Positions 42,107 through 51,624 are shown, counted from the first letter of the stretch. The stretch: DNA of 64,000 nt from Paenibacillus sp. NFR01 (GCF_900111565.1 NZ_FOIK01000005.1:225324-289323); one strand, 5' to 3'. Notes: generated by a model not told the origin, from the letters alone. Translations and numbers: made by a program.

Positions 42107-43105
42107 ATGAAAAACAAACCAAACGCAAAGGAAACATTGTCGCTGGAATCGATGGCACCCGCCGCAGTTCCCCCGGTTTACAGCCAGGAAATAAGCCCGG
42201 GCCGCAGACTGTGGAGGAAATTCTTGACACAAAAGCATCTGCAGACGATGGCTCTGCTGGGCGTTGTCTGGATGATCATTTTCAACTACATCCCGATGTA
42301 CGGCGTCATTATCGCTTTCAAGGACTATGACATCATCCGGAGCATCGGCGAAGCGCCGTGGGCGGGGTTGGAGCACTTCAGGGAATTTTTGGCGGATGAT
42401 AATTTTGGCTACGTGATGAAAAATACGCTGGGCATCAGCTTGCTGAAGCTGCTGACCTTTCCGCTGCCGATCGTATTCGCGCTCTTCTTGAACGAAGTAC
42501 GGTCGCTGCGCTTCAAAAAGGCGATTCAAACGATCTCCTATCTGCCCCACTTCCTGTCCTGGGTCGTACTCGGCGGCATTCTCGCCACCTGGCTGGCGGA
42601 TGTGGGCATTATCAACCATATTCTGATGGCGCTTCACCTGATCGACCAGCCGATTACCTATCTGGCAGAACCAAAGTATTTCTGGACGATTATTATCTCC
42701 TCGGATGTCTGGAAGGAGCTGGGATGGTCGGCCATTATTTATCTGGCAGCCATTACGAGCATCTCGCCTGAAATGTACGAGGCGGCAACGATTGATGGCG
42801 CCGGCCGGTTCCAGAAGATGTGGTATGTTACGCTTCCGGCGATCAAATCGACGATCAGTATCCTGTTTATTCTGGCGGTCAGCGGTGTGCTGAACTCCAA
42901 CTTTGACCAGATCATGGTATTGCGCAATTCGCTGAATGACAGCGCAAGTAACGTTATCGACTACTACGTTTACTACACAGGGATTTCCGCAGGCCGTTAT
43001 TCGTATTCGGCGGCAATCGGGCTGTTCAAATCCATTATCGCGCTCATCCTGCTGCTGATTGCGAACCAAGTATCCAAAAAACTCAACGACACTTCGTTGT
43101 TTTAG
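42107..43105 (+). CDS. sugar ABC transporter permease, LplB type
   Basis: A 332-residue permease of the polysaccharide/oligosaccharide (CUT1, LplB) group with six membrane segments. Marks are FNYIPMYGVIIAFKDYDI, LPHFLSWVVLGGI and the EAA loop EMYEAATIDGAGRFQKMWYVTLPAIKSTISILFIL. About 50 cytoplasmic residues precede the first segment. GGAGGACC precedes the ATG at 42107. First gene of the importer operon. Confidence 0.92.
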   Translation: MKNKPNAKETLSLESMAPAAVPPVYSQEISPGRRLWRKFLTQKHLQTMALLGVVWMIIFNYIPMYGVIIAFKDYDIIRSIGEAPWAGLEHFREFLADDNFGYVMKNTLGISLLKLLTFPLPIVFALFLNEVRSLRFKKAIQTISYLPHFLSWVVLGGILATWLADVGIINHILMALHLIDQPITYLAEPKYFWTIIISSDVWKELGWSAIIYLAAITSISPEMYEAATIDGAGRFQKMWYVTLPAIKSTISILFILAVSGVLNSNFDQIMVLRNSLNDSASNVIDYYVYYTGISAGRYSYSAAIGLFKSIIALILLLIANQVSKKLNDTSLF

Positions 43106-43123
43106 GCCAAGGAGGACCTGCAC

Positions 43124-44014
43124 ATGTTTTCAATAAACCGCAGAACAAAAGGCGAATTTGCCTTTGATCTTGTGAACAATCTGGTGATGCTGTGCATCTG
43201 TTTCATTACGCTGTATCCGATCTGGTACGTGCTGGTTATTGCGTTCAACGACGGACAAGACGCCATGCTGGGCGGCATTTACTGGTGGCCGCGGGTGTTC
43301 AGCCTGAAGAACTTCCAGGCCGTATTCAACAACTCGGGCATTATGACCGCGATGTGGATCACGGTTGCCAAGACGCTGATCGGCGTTGTAGCGCATGTAT
43401 TCTTCACGGCAATGGTCGCCTACGCTTTATCCCGCAAGGATTTGATCGGCGGCAAGTTCTACATTTTGATGGGAACGATCACGATGATTTTCTCCGGGGG
43501 CCTTATCCCGACCTTCTTGCTGATCCGCGATCTGCATATGCTGGATAAATTCATCGTGTATATCATACCGGTATTGTTCAGCTTCTTCGATCTGATTATC
43601 TTCATGACCTTCTTCCGGGAAATCCCCGACGGGCTGGAAGAGGCGGCGCGGATCGACGGAGCCAACGATTGGAGCATCTTCCTCAGGGTCGTGCTTCCGG
43701 TATCGATGCCTGTAATCGCAACCATCGCCCTGTTCCATGGCGTGTATCAATGGAATGATTATTTTACAGGGATCATTTACGTCAACAATGAACTGCTGCA
43801 GCCGATTCAGACCTTCCTGTACCGGGTCGTGGCGCAGTCTAGCTCGAACCAGATGGTCGTAGCCGTCCAGGCAAGCGCGGTCACCAAAACGGTCACCTCG
43901 CAGTCGATCAAGCTGGCAACGATGGTCGTCACTACGCTGCCAATCGTCTTTGCTTATCCGTTCCTGCAGCGTTATTTCGTTAAAGGGATGATGATCGGCT
44001 CCATCAAGGGCTGA
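43124..44014 (+). CDS. sugar ABC transporter permease, YtcP/AraQ type
   Basis: A 296-residue partner permease. TLYPIWYVLVIAFNDG, YALSRKDLIGGKFYILMGTITMIFSGGLIPTFLLI and the EAA loop EEAARIDGANDWSIFLRVVLPVSMPVIATIALFHGVYQWNDYFTG are family marks. It follows LplB by 18 bases with AAGGAGG. As usual for this class no ATPase gene is in the cluster; a shared MsmX-type ATPase elsewhere would serve. Confidence 0.92.
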   Translation: MFSINRRTKGEFAFDLVNNLVMLCICFITLYPIWYVLVIAFNDGQDAMLGGIYWWPRVFSLKNFQAVFNNSGIMTAMWITVAKTLIGVVAHVFFTAMVAYALSRKDLIGGKFYILMGTITMIFSGGLIPTFLLIRDLHMLDKFIVYIIPVLFSFFDLIIFMTFFREIPDGLEEAARIDGANDWSIFLRVVLPVSMPVIATIALFHGVYQWNDYFTGIIYVNNELLQPIQTFLYRVVAQSSSNQMVVAVQASAVTKTVTSQSIKLATMVVTTLPIVFAYPFLQRYFVKGMMIGSIKG

Positions 44015-44034
44015 TCAAGGCGCAAAACTGCGCC

Positions 44035-44046
44035 ATCGAAACCGGT
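44035..44046 (+). promoter_or_regulatory. half-site of the LacI operator before the binding-protein gene
   Basis: ATCGAAACCGGT is identical to the first 12 bases of the palindrome at 37264-37281; the second arm is lost. It lies 96 bases upstream of the binding-protein gene in the 116-base gap that separates it from the permeases. Confidence 0.45.
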
Positions 44047-44130
44047 AACTCTTCCAGGCCGTCCACGCGGCGGCTTTGGAGTTGCACATAATGTACTTTC
44101 TTAAACACTTATGAAAAGGGGTAAAAAAGT

Positions 44131-45828
44131 ATGGGCATGAAAAGCAAGCCGAAAAAATTGACGATGCTTCTGATGTCATCGATCATGTTGCTTTCGCTGG
44201 CAGCCTGTGGCAGCAACGGAAACAACAATGCAAACGGCAATGCGGGTAAAGAGAACACCGGCGGCAATACGACCGCGGAAGCAACAGCAACAACAGCGCC
44301 CGAAGCAACGGCATCGGCGGATGAGCCGGGCTGGAAATCCGACACTTCTCCAATTACGTTTGACTGGTATCTGAACTTTGCCTGGTTCCCTAATAAATGG
44401 GGCGTTGACCCGACTTCCCAATATGTAACCAAAAAAACCGGCGTTAACCTCAACTTCATCGTTCCTGCCGGCAACGAAAACGAAAAGCTGAACACGCTGA
44501 TCGCTTCCGGCAAGCTGCCTGACTTTATCACCCTCGGCTGGTGGGAAGACGGCGTGAAGAAAATGATCGAAGGCGGCCTCGTTGAGCCTTTGAACAAACT
44601 GGCTGAACAGTATGACCCTTATTTCTTCAAAGTATCCGATCCGGACAAACTCAGCTGGTATACGCAAGCCGACGGCAACGTATACGGTTATCCGAACTCT
44701 TCCTCGTCTCCTAAAGACTATGAAAAATACGGCGACACCTATTTGTCCAACCAAACGTTCGTGGTCCGCAAAGATATCTATGAAGCGATCGGCAGCCCGG
44801 ATATGCGTACACCGGAAGGTTTCCTGAACGCACTGAAGGCCGCTAAAGAGAAATTCCCTGAAATCGACGGCCAACCGATGATTCCGCTCGGTCTGCATGA
44901 GTTTACCGCAACCGGTAACGATTCCTTGGAAGGCTACATTCAGAACTTCCTGGCCATTCCAAGAGAAAAAGACGGCAAGCTGTATAACCGCGAAACCGAT
45001 CCCGAATATATCAAATGGATGAAAGTTCTGCGTCAAGCAAACCAAGACGGCCTGCTGGCAAAAGACATCTTCATCGATAAACGCGCGCAAATGGAAGAAA
45101 AAATCGTTCAAGGCCGCTATTTCGCAATGCTGTACCAACGTACCGACTTCGCTTCCCAGCTCGGAACGTTGTACCAAAAGGATCCGAACAAAATCTATAT
45201 CGCTGTTGACGGCCCGGCTAACGCCAATATGGACGCTCCTACGCTGAACGGCCCTGGCATCTCCGGATGGACCGTAACGCTGATCTCCAAGGATGTTAAA
45301 GACAAAGCCCGTGCCATCAAGTTCCTGAGCTACCTGAACAGTGAAGAAGGCCAAAAAGACCTTTATCTTGGTGAAAAAGGCGTCAGCTATGATACAATTG
45401 ATGGAAAAGACCAATTCAAGCCAGAAGTGTTCGACCTGATGAATAAAGACCGTTCCGCGTTCGACAAGAAATACGGCTCCTCGTTCACTTTCTGGATGAT
45501 GCAAAATACGAACATCACGCAACAATGGGCTCCGCAATCGGTTGAGCCGTACAAACAGCTGGAAGATTGGACGAAGGGTAAAGCGAAGAGCTTCTCGGAA
45601 TTCGATCAAATCGATCCGCTCGCAAGCTCCGAGGAAGGTATCGCTCTCGGCAAAATCAAGGAACTGCGCGGCAAAACGCTGCCTAAGCTGCTGATGGCTC
45701 CATCGGAAGCCGATTTTGACAAGATCTGGGCGGATTACATCAAGAAACAAGAGGATTACGGTTTGGCGAAAGTGCAAGCTTTCCAACAAACGAAATACGA
45801 AGAAAACAAAAAGAAACTCGGCTTGTAA
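44131..45828 (+). CDS. oligosaccharide-binding lipoprotein (LipO/YtcQ type)
   Basis: A 565-residue extracellular solute-binding protein. The signal ends at lipobox LSLAAC, followed by a Gly/Asn/Thr linker. The mature part begins PITFDWYLNFAWFPNKWGVDPTSQYVTKKTGVNL and includes NTLIASGKLPDFITLGWWEDGVKKMIEGGLVEPLNKL, the pattern of large oligosaccharide-binding proteins paired with LplB/YtcP. It selects the substrate of the importer. AAAAGGGG precedes the start. Confidence 0.92.
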   Translation: MGMKSKPKKLTMLLMSSIMLLSLAACGSNGNNNANGNAGKENTGGNTTAEATATTAPEATASADEPGWKSDTSPITFDWYLNFAWFPNKWGVDPTSQYVTKKTGVNLNFIVPAGNENEKLNTLIASGKLPDFITLGWWEDGVKKMIEGGLVEPLNKLAEQYDPYFFKVSDPDKLSWYTQADGNVYGYPNSSSSPKDYEKYGDTYLSNQTFVVRKDIYEAIGSPDMRTPEGFLNALKAAKEKFPEIDGQPMIPLGLHEFTATGNDSLEGYIQNFLAIPREKDGKLYNRETDPEYIKWMKVLRQANQDGLLAKDIFIDKRAQMEEKIVQGRYFAMLYQRTDFASQLGTLYQKDPNKIYIAVDGPANANMDAPTLNGPGISGWTVTLISKDVKDKARAIKFLSYLNSEEGQKDLYLGEKGVSYDTIDGKDQFKPEVFDLMNKDRSAFDKKYGSSFTFWMMQNTNITQQWAPQSVEPYKQLEDWTKGKAKSFSEFDQIDPLASSEEGIALGKIKELRGKTLPKLLMAPSEADFDKIWADYIKKQEDYGLAKVQAFQQTKYEENKKKLGL

Positions 45829-45837
45829 TGATAGCAC

Positions 45838-45871
45838 TGCCCAATCGCCCGCTGACCGCGGGCTTTTGGGT
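45838..45871 (+). terminator. terminator after the binding-protein gene
   Basis: Nested stem CCCAA-GCCCGC / GCGGGC-TTGGG with a TTTT in the 3' arm, followed by TGTTT. It probably causes partial termination before the two-component genes. Confidence 0.6.
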
Positions 45872-45913
45872 GTTTAAATTTGTATATTGCATTTTTTAAG
45901 GAGTTAGTGGCCT

Positions 45914-47806
45914 ATGAAGAGAGGCAAGCGCGGCACATCGTTATGGAATTCGTTCACCTACTGGTTCGGGCGCCGCTCGCTGCAGAGCCGCCTGATTGCC
46001 TCCTATATCTTTATTATTTTGGGACCCAGTCTGCTGGTGTCCTTTTATTCGTATAAAGCGATCAACAACACTTATGTGCGCGAAGCCGAGTCCAAGAACA
46101 ATTCCTTGATGGAGATGGAACAGCTGCACATCAATACCCAGATCGAATCCATGGTTCGGGCCGTTCAGGTTGCTTACGACGATTTGGATGTGCAGGACTA
46201 TTTGTCCTATACCAGCGAACCGGAAGTCGAGGAGCTTGTTAATTTCAGCAACAACAGCTTCAAAAGCTTGACGCGCATCCAATATTACAACCCCAACGTG
46301 GAACATCTCCGCCTGTTCTCGAGCGGGAACGTGCATGAAATCTGGCCGATTTTTTTCCGGGAAAGCCGTGTCGCCGATGAACCCTGGTATCGCAAGGCCG
46401 AGCAGCTGAAGGGGATGGAATCTTGGTCCTTTCTCTACAATGATCCGGATATCATGGAGCGTTATGCCAATCAAGTGCCCGCCCAAACCCCAAAGGTATC
46501 GCTGCTGCGCGAGATGAGCAAGCCGGCTGATCATCATATCGGCATGGTGCAGGTGGATATGCTGCTGGAGAAATTCAGCCCGCGCACCTATTCGTCCACG
46601 CCGGACAGTCAGTCGCAGATGATGCTGATCGACAGCGAGGAACAAATCTTTACACGGGAGCAGGCTTCATTTCTGAAAGCGAATCCGGAGATGGGGAAGG
46701 TCATCAAGGAGCGCCTCCGGGAATATAAAGCAACGGGAAGCTGGAACATTCATTATTCGGAGAACGGAAAATCTTTTCTGCTGATGCACAGGCCGCTGGA
46801 GCGGATCAACGCCGATCTGCTTAATATCGTCTCCATGGACGGAGTGCTGCAGGAAATTTCACATACACGGAATATGCTGATCGGCGCCAATATCGGTTTT
46901 ATCATTTTGGTCACGGTTATTGCTTATTTCCTGAATGCTTTTATTTTGAAAAATCTCCGGCTTTTGACGGAGGCCATGAAAAAGGTGCGGCGCGGGGAAG
47001 CCTACAGCGGCCCAGTGATCCGCGGGGGCGGCGAGGTCGGGGAACTGGCCCATCATTTTTCCAAGCTGATGAATACGATCAATACGCTGGTGGCCCAGGC
47101 TGTGCATAAGCAGGCGCTTACCAAAGAGGCGGAGCTGCGCACGCTTCATAATCAAATCGACGCCCATTTTCTCTATAATACGCTGGAGAATATCAAAATG
47201 CTGGCGGAGGTCGAGGATCAGCGCCAGATTTCGGATGCGCTTACCTCGCTCGGCGGCATGATGCGGTACAATTTTAAATGGGCCGGCGATTATGTTAAAT
47301 TGCGCGACGAGATCCGCCATATCGAAAATTATATCGATGTGATGAATATCCGCTTTGAGCATCCGATCACCTTGCTGCAAAGCATCGCTTCGTCCCATAT
47401 GGAGCTGGAGGTACTGAAGATGTCGCTTCAGCCGATCGTCGAGAACAGCGTGAAGCATGGCTGGGCCGGCGATAGCGAGGAGACAGAGAACCGGGTAATC
47501 AGTATTGAAATTGCCGAGCAGTCCGGTTTCATCGTCATCGCAATCAGCGATAACGGCGGCGGAATGTCTCCGGAGCGGCTGCGTGCCCTGCATGAGTCAA
47601 TCAATGAGGAGGAACAGGCATCGGGTTCTTCCGCCGGACCGGGGGGCCGCCGCGCCGGCGGCATCGGGCTGCGTAATGTACATCAAAGGCTGAAGTTGTT
47701 CTACGGCGAAGAATACGGGCTGGAAATACAGAGCGAGGCAGGAGAGGGAACCACGGTGTTCATGACGCTGCCGAAAGTTCTTTTGACGGGAGACAAACAA
47801 CCATGA
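45914..47806 (+). CDS. YesM-family sensor histidine kinase
   Basis: A 630-residue kinase. It has an N-terminal membrane segment (LIASYIFIILGPSLLVSFYSY), a large outside dCache-type sensor of about 270 residues, a second membrane segment (GANIGFIILVTVIAYFLNAFIL), HAMP, the His_kinase domain EAELRTLHNQIDAHFLYNTLENI and an ATPase domain (QPIVENSVKHG, SDNGGGMS, GGIGLRNVHQRL). YesM kinases beside LplB/YtcP importers usually sense extracellular oligosaccharide, often with the binding protein. It overlaps its regulator by four bases. Confidence 0.92.
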   Translation: MKRGKRGTSLWNSFTYWFGRRSLQSRLIASYIFIILGPSLLVSFYSYKAINNTYVREAESKNNSLMEMEQLHINTQIESMVRAVQVAYDDLDVQDYLSYTSEPEVEELVNFSNNSFKSLTRIQYYNPNVEHLRLFSSGNVHEIWPIFFRESRVADEPWYRKAEQLKGMESWSFLYNDPDIMERYANQVPAQTPKVSLLREMSKPADHHIGMVQVDMLLEKFSPRTYSSTPDSQSQMMLIDSEEQIFTREQASFLKANPEMGKVIKERLREYKATGSWNIHYSENGKSFLLMHRPLERINADLLNIVSMDGVLQEISHTRNMLIGANIGFIILVTVIAYFLNAFILKNLRLLTEAMKKVRRGEAYSGPVIRGGGEVGELAHHFSKLMNTINTLVAQAVHKQALTKEAELRTLHNQIDAHFLYNTLENIKMLAEVEDQRQISDALTSLGGMMRYNFKWAGDYVKLRDEIRHIENYIDVMNIRFEHPITLLQSIASSHMELEVLKMSLQPIVENSVKHGWAGDSEETENRVISIEIAEQSGFIVIAISDNGGGMSPERLRALHESINEEEQASGSSAGPGGRRAGGIGLRNVHQRLKLFYGEEYGLEIQSEAGEGTTVFMTLPKVLLTGDKQP

Positions 47807-49353
47807 AGAAACTGTTGATCGTGGATGATGAGAAGAATATCCGAGTGGGACTGCAAAAGATGATCGAACGTGAGTATCCCGATGTCTATGCGGTGATGCT
47901 TGCGGGCAACGGCGCCGAGGCGCTGGAGATCCATAACCGGGAGCGGGCCGACATTATCATTACGGATATCCGAATGCCGGTGATGGACGGCATGAAGCTG
48001 CTCGAACGGCTGAGCGCGTTCCAAATGCAGGAGAAGCCGGCGGTCATCATTTTAAGCGGGCATGACGATTTTGAATATGCCAAAAATGCCATCCGTTACC
48101 GGGTAAAGGACTATTTGCTGAAGCCGATCCGCCGTGATGAGCTGTTCGCCATTCTGGAGAAAATCGAAGCGGAACGGGCAGAGCAGGAACAGACGACCCG
48201 GGACCGGGAGCAGGAGGCGGAAAGCGTGCGCCGCGAATTGCGTGCCGGGCGGCTGCGCGGCCTGCTGATGCAACGGGAGGTCCAGCCGGGCAAGGAGCTG
48301 TTGGAGGAGCTGGAGCAGACGAAGGTGCCTTTCACGCTGGGGGTTGTCGTCTGCCACTACACCGACGGGATGCGGATGAGGCCGGAGGAAATTCAGGGGG
48401 TCGTCGACCGGATTGCCGGACCGCTGGAGGACTCGTTTCAAGAGGTACTGACGGACTGGGACGGCAAACTGGTGCTGATCGGCCGCAGCAAGGAGCATTT
48501 CGTGGAGCTTGCCCGGGAGGCGGAAGCGCGGGGGCTGAACGAACTTCTGGTGGGTTACAGCCACGAGGCCGCCGATGCCGGACAGCTGCGCCAAAGTTAT
48601 TTAGAGGCGATCTGGGCGCTTAAATATTTGTTTTTATATCCGCAAATCAATATCATGGATTACGCTTCGGTGATGGAGCAGCGGTTGACCTTCCCCGCAC
48701 CGGAGGAAGAACTGCGCAAGCTGCTGAACATGCTGGGGACCGGCCGGGAGAAGGAAATGAAGCAGCTCCTGGCGGCGATCTTCCGGATCGACCAGTTAAA
48801 GCAGCTGGATCTGTCGTATATCGAAACGGCGGGCATGCTGATGAACGAGCGGGTGCTGGACGAGGTTTTTCGGGTACATGGAGAGGCCTCGATGGAGGTG
48901 CTGAAGCTGTACCGCGCCGTCGGCAATCTGTACAATTTCCGCCATTTCCACGAGTATTACCGCACGCTGGAGCATCTCCTGATCCGTGTGGACGAGTACA
49001 TTACGAGCGTCCGCTCGGTGCACACCGAGCATGCGGATATGAAGGAAGCGCTGGCGTTTATCGAGGAGAACTATTTCCGGCCGCTCAATATGGCTGTGGT
49101 CAGCAATCATGTTTCTTTGAATTATTCTTATTTCAGTGAAGCGTTTAAGGCTTATACCGGCGAAAGCTTTGTTACGCATCTCAAAAAAGTCCGCATCCGC
49201 CACGCCAAACGTCTGCTTCTGGAAAACCGCGGCAACAAGCTGGAGGAAATTGCGGAAGCCGTCGGTTTTGAGAGCAGCAAGCATTTTGCGCGGGTGTTCA
49301 AGGAGCTGGAGGGCATTTCGCCGGGCGAATTCCGGATGAAGTCGCTGCAGTAA
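47803..49353 (+). CDS. YesN-family response regulator with AraC-type DNA-binding domain
   Basis: A 516-residue regulator. Receiver domain KLLIVDDEKNIRVGL, phosphosite IIITDIRMPVMDG and switch Lys in KDYLLKPIRRDEL. A central YesN-type region of about 270 residues follows a coiled coil (about 122-150). The C-terminal double helix-turn-helix is NMAVVSNHVSLNYSYFSEAFKAYTGESFVTHLKKVRIRHAKRLLLENRGNKLEEIAEAVGFESSKHFARVFKELEGISPGEFR. It probably activates the importer genes just upstream. Confidence 0.92.
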   Translation: MKKLLIVDDEKNIRVGLQKMIEREYPDVYAVMLAGNGAEALEIHNRERADIIITDIRMPVMDGMKLLERLSAFQMQEKPAVIILSGHDDFEYAKNAIRYRVKDYLLKPIRRDELFAILEKIEAERAEQEQTTRDREQEAESVRRELRAGRLRGLLMQREVQPGKELLEELEQTKVPFTLGVVVCHYTDGMRMRPEEIQGVVDRIAGPLEDSFQEVLTDWDGKLVLIGRSKEHFVELAREAEARGLNELLVGYSHEAADAGQLRQSYLEAIWALKYLFLYPQINIMDYASVMEQRLTFPAPEEELRKLLNMLGTGREKEMKQLLAAIFRIDQLKQLDLSYIETAGMLMNERVLDEVFRVHGEASMEVLKLYRAVGNLYNFRHFHEYYRTLEHLLIRVDEYITSVRSVHTEHADMKEALAFIEENYFRPLNMAVVSNHVSLNYSYFSEAFKAYTGESFVTHLKKVRIRHAKRLLLENRGNKLEEIAEAVGFESSKHFARVFKELEGISPGEFRMKSLQ

Positions 49354-49371
49354 CGTAAGGGGGGAATTTGC

Positions 49372-50181
49372 TTGGAAGAGATTCAGGGGCAACTGATAAC
49401 GGTAGAGACGCTGGCGGAAGACTTCCGGAGATTGGGTGTGCAGGAAGGGATGACGCTGCTGCTGCATTCCTCGTTCAAATCGCTCGGGGAATGGGTGGCC
49501 GGCGGCCCGCCTGCGGTCATACTGGCCCTGGAGCAGGTGCTCGGGACGGAAGGGACGCTGGTGATGCCGACCCATTCCACCGATTTGTCCGATCCATCCG
49601 GGTGGAGCCGGCCGCCTGTACCGGAAGCCTGGTGGCCGGTGATCCGCGAACAGATGCCGGCATATGACCCGGATTTGACGCTGCTGCGAGGCATGGGCAT
49701 TATCCCCGACAGCTTCCGCAAGCAGGCCGGCGTCCGGCGCAGCGGGCATCCGGCACATTCGTTTGCTGCCTGGGGCAAACACCGGGATTTCGTGACGGAC
49801 GGCCACAGCCTGGAGTATTCGCTGGGCGAAGCTTCGCCGCTGGCGCGCATTTACGATCTGGGCGGGCATGTGCTGCTGCTTGGCGTCGGCCACCTCAACA
49901 ATACCTCGCTGCACCTGGCGGAATGCCGGGCCGAATATCCCGGCAAGGAAACCGTGGAAGCCGGGGCGCCGCTGATGGTGGACGGCGTGCGGCAGTGGGT
50001 GAAATACCGGGATCTGAATTGGGATTCGGGCGATTTTGACGTGCTGGGTGAAGCGTACCGGCGGGAGACGGGACGGGTGACCGGCGGAAAAGTCGCTGCG
50101 GCGGATGCGCTGCTGATCCCGCAGTGCGACATTGTCGATTATGCCGCAGCGTGGCTGCCCCGGTCGCGCAAGGAGTTGTAG
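49372..50181 (+). CDS. AAC(3)-family aminoglycoside N-acetyltransferase-like protein (YokD-like)
   Basis: A 269-residue Antibiotic_NAT protein. LLLHSSFKSLGEWVAGGPPAVILALEQVLGTEGTLVMPTHS is the acetyl-CoA-binding signature and RSGHPAHSFAAWG, ARIYDLGGHVLLLGVGHLNNTSLHLAE follow. Chromosomal Bacillota members such as YokD and BA2930 bind acetyl-CoA, and not all confer resistance. TTG start with AAGGGGGG at eight bases. It follows the yesN-like gene by 18 bases and may be cotranscribed. Confidence 0.85.
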   Translation: MEEIQGQLITVETLAEDFRRLGVQEGMTLLLHSSFKSLGEWVAGGPPAVILALEQVLGTEGTLVMPTHSTDLSDPSGWSRPPVPEAWWPVIREQMPAYDPDLTLLRGMGIIPDSFRKQAGVRRSGHPAHSFAAWGKHRDFVTDGHSLEYSLGEASPLARIYDLGGHVLLLGVGHLNNTSLHLAECRAEYPGKETVEAGAPLMVDGVRQWVKYRDLNWDSGDFDVLGEAYRRETGRVTGGKVAAADALLIPQCDIVDYAAAWLPRSRKEL

Positions 50182-50183
50182 AT

Positions 50184-50256
50184 GGGGGCGGCTTCCCGGT
50201 CAAGGGAAGCCGCAGGAAAGGCGATGGTAGCCCGAGGGGGCGTCCATCGCCTTTTT
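50184..50256 (+). terminator. double hairpin after the acetyltransferase gene
   Basis: First GCGGCTTCCC / GGGAAGCCGC (50188-50213), then AAAGGCGATGG / CCATCGCCTTT (50218-50254) with TTTTT. The second is a classic terminator. Confidence 0.85.
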
Positions 50257-50334
50257 GGTGCTGCGTTCATGAGCGCAGCACATGGCTGTATGCTGTTCGG
50301 GGGGGCGTTAGCAGGGCTTCGCGCCCGTGCAAAG

Positions 50335-51600
50335 TTATGCCGCCGGCGAAGGCGTGCTGCTGCCGCCGCTGGCGGCTACGGCAGGCAGACCGGCCAGATC
50401 GCCGTTCAGCCGTTTAAGTCCGCGCAAGCGCAGCGCCGCCGCCGCGCAGAGGATTGGGAACAGGCCGGCTGCGATAAACAGGGCCGGCAAGCCGTACAGC
50501 TCGGCAATCGCGCCGCCGGCGAACGCGCCGAACGGCTGGAGGGCGCCGCCGATCAGGAAGCGGATGGAATTGACGCGCCCCTGCATTTCGGCGGGGACCA
50601 GCGTGCCGTGCAGCGAAGAACTGAGCGAGCCGAAGAAGGGGCCCATGCACCCGCAGGCGAAGGCGGCGCACAGCGCAAAGGGGAACATCGGAATGAGTCC
50701 CCAAAGTGCGGTAAACAGGCCGATGCCGCTTAAGCTGCCGAGCATAACAAGCCGCCGCTGCCGGATTTCGCCGATGAACGAAATGACCGACAGTCCGGTA
50801 ATCGCGCCAAGCGCGGAGGCGGTGGTTAAGAGGCCCATCGCACCGGCGCCGCGGCCGAGCACTTCCCGGACGTAAGGGACCATCATCGTCCACACGGCGA
50901 TATTGCACAGATTGCTGACCGAAGCCATCAGCATGATCATGAACATCGCGGGGAAGCTGCGGTAGAACGTAAACCCTTCCCCGATCTCCCGGAGATAGGC
51001 GGGAAGGGAGAAACTGCCGGCGCTGCCGGCAGGCTTCTTCGATGCGGACGGCAGCGTCAGCAGCGTAATTATGGCTGCCGCGTAACAGAGGGCATTGATG
51101 CCCAGTGCCGGCAGTGCGCCGCTGGCGGCGGTCAATACGCCGGCGAGCGCCGGTCCGAGCAGCACGGCGGCGCTCCGGCAGCTGTCGATGACGGCGAAGG
51201 CGCGCGTCAGCTTGCGTTGTCCGGCGACGTCCGGCACGATGGCCATCGCCGTCGGCATGAACAGGGCGGAGCTGGCGCCGCTCAGCATGGCGGCGGCAAA
51301 CAAATGCCACAGCTGCAGCCCGCCGAACAGCCCCATGAGGAGCGGCAGCGCAATGGCCGCGAAACGGACGGCGGCCAGGCCGGCCATCAGCCGGACACGG
51401 TGCAGCCGGTCGGACAGCGGCGAGCCGAGCAGGCGGAGAATCAGCTCGGGAATGCCCGAGCTGAGCGCCAGTGCGCCCATGGCCAGCTTGGAGCCGGTCA
51501 GATCATAGACGAGCCATTCCATGGCCAATAGCCCGAAGGTATCGCCGAACGTGCTGAGTGAGACCGTGGCCAGCAGGCCGTAGTAGCTGCGTTTCAACAT
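50335..51600 (-). CDS. MFS transporter (macrolide-efflux-type MFS_3)
   Basis: A 421-residue protein with twelve membrane segments. STFGDTFGLLAMEWLVYDLTGSKLAMGALALSSGIPELILRLLGSPLSDRLHRVRLM is the first helix pair and motif A of the MFS_3 group; ALFMPTAMAIVPDV and GCMGPFFGSLSSSLHGTLVPAEMQGRVNSIRFL are further family marks. Drug efflux is likely but not proven. It is the second gene after an ArsR-type regulator (25-base gap). Confidence 0.85.
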   Translation of the reverse strand: MLKRSYYGLLATVSLSTFGDTFGLLAMEWLVYDLTGSKLAMGALALSSGIPELILRLLGSPLSDRLHRVRLMAGLAAVRFAAIALPLLMGLFGGLQLWHLFAAAMLSGASSALFMPTAMAIVPDVAGQRKLTRAFAVIDSCRSAAVLLGPALAGVLTAASGALPALGINALCYAAAIITLLTLPSASKKPAGSAGSFSLPAYLREIGEGFTFYRSFPAMFMIMLMASVSNLCNIAVWTMMVPYVREVLGRGAGAMGLLTTASALGAITGLSVISFIGEIRQRRLVMLGSLSGIGLFTALWGLIPMFPFALCAAFACGCMGPFFGSLSSSLHGTLVPAEMQGRVNSIRFLIGGALQPFGAFAGGAIAELYGLPALFIAAGLFPILCAAAALRLRGLKRLNGDLAGLPAVAASGGSSTPSPAA

Positions 51601-51624
51601 GGGAAACCACTCCTTTTCGGGGGC

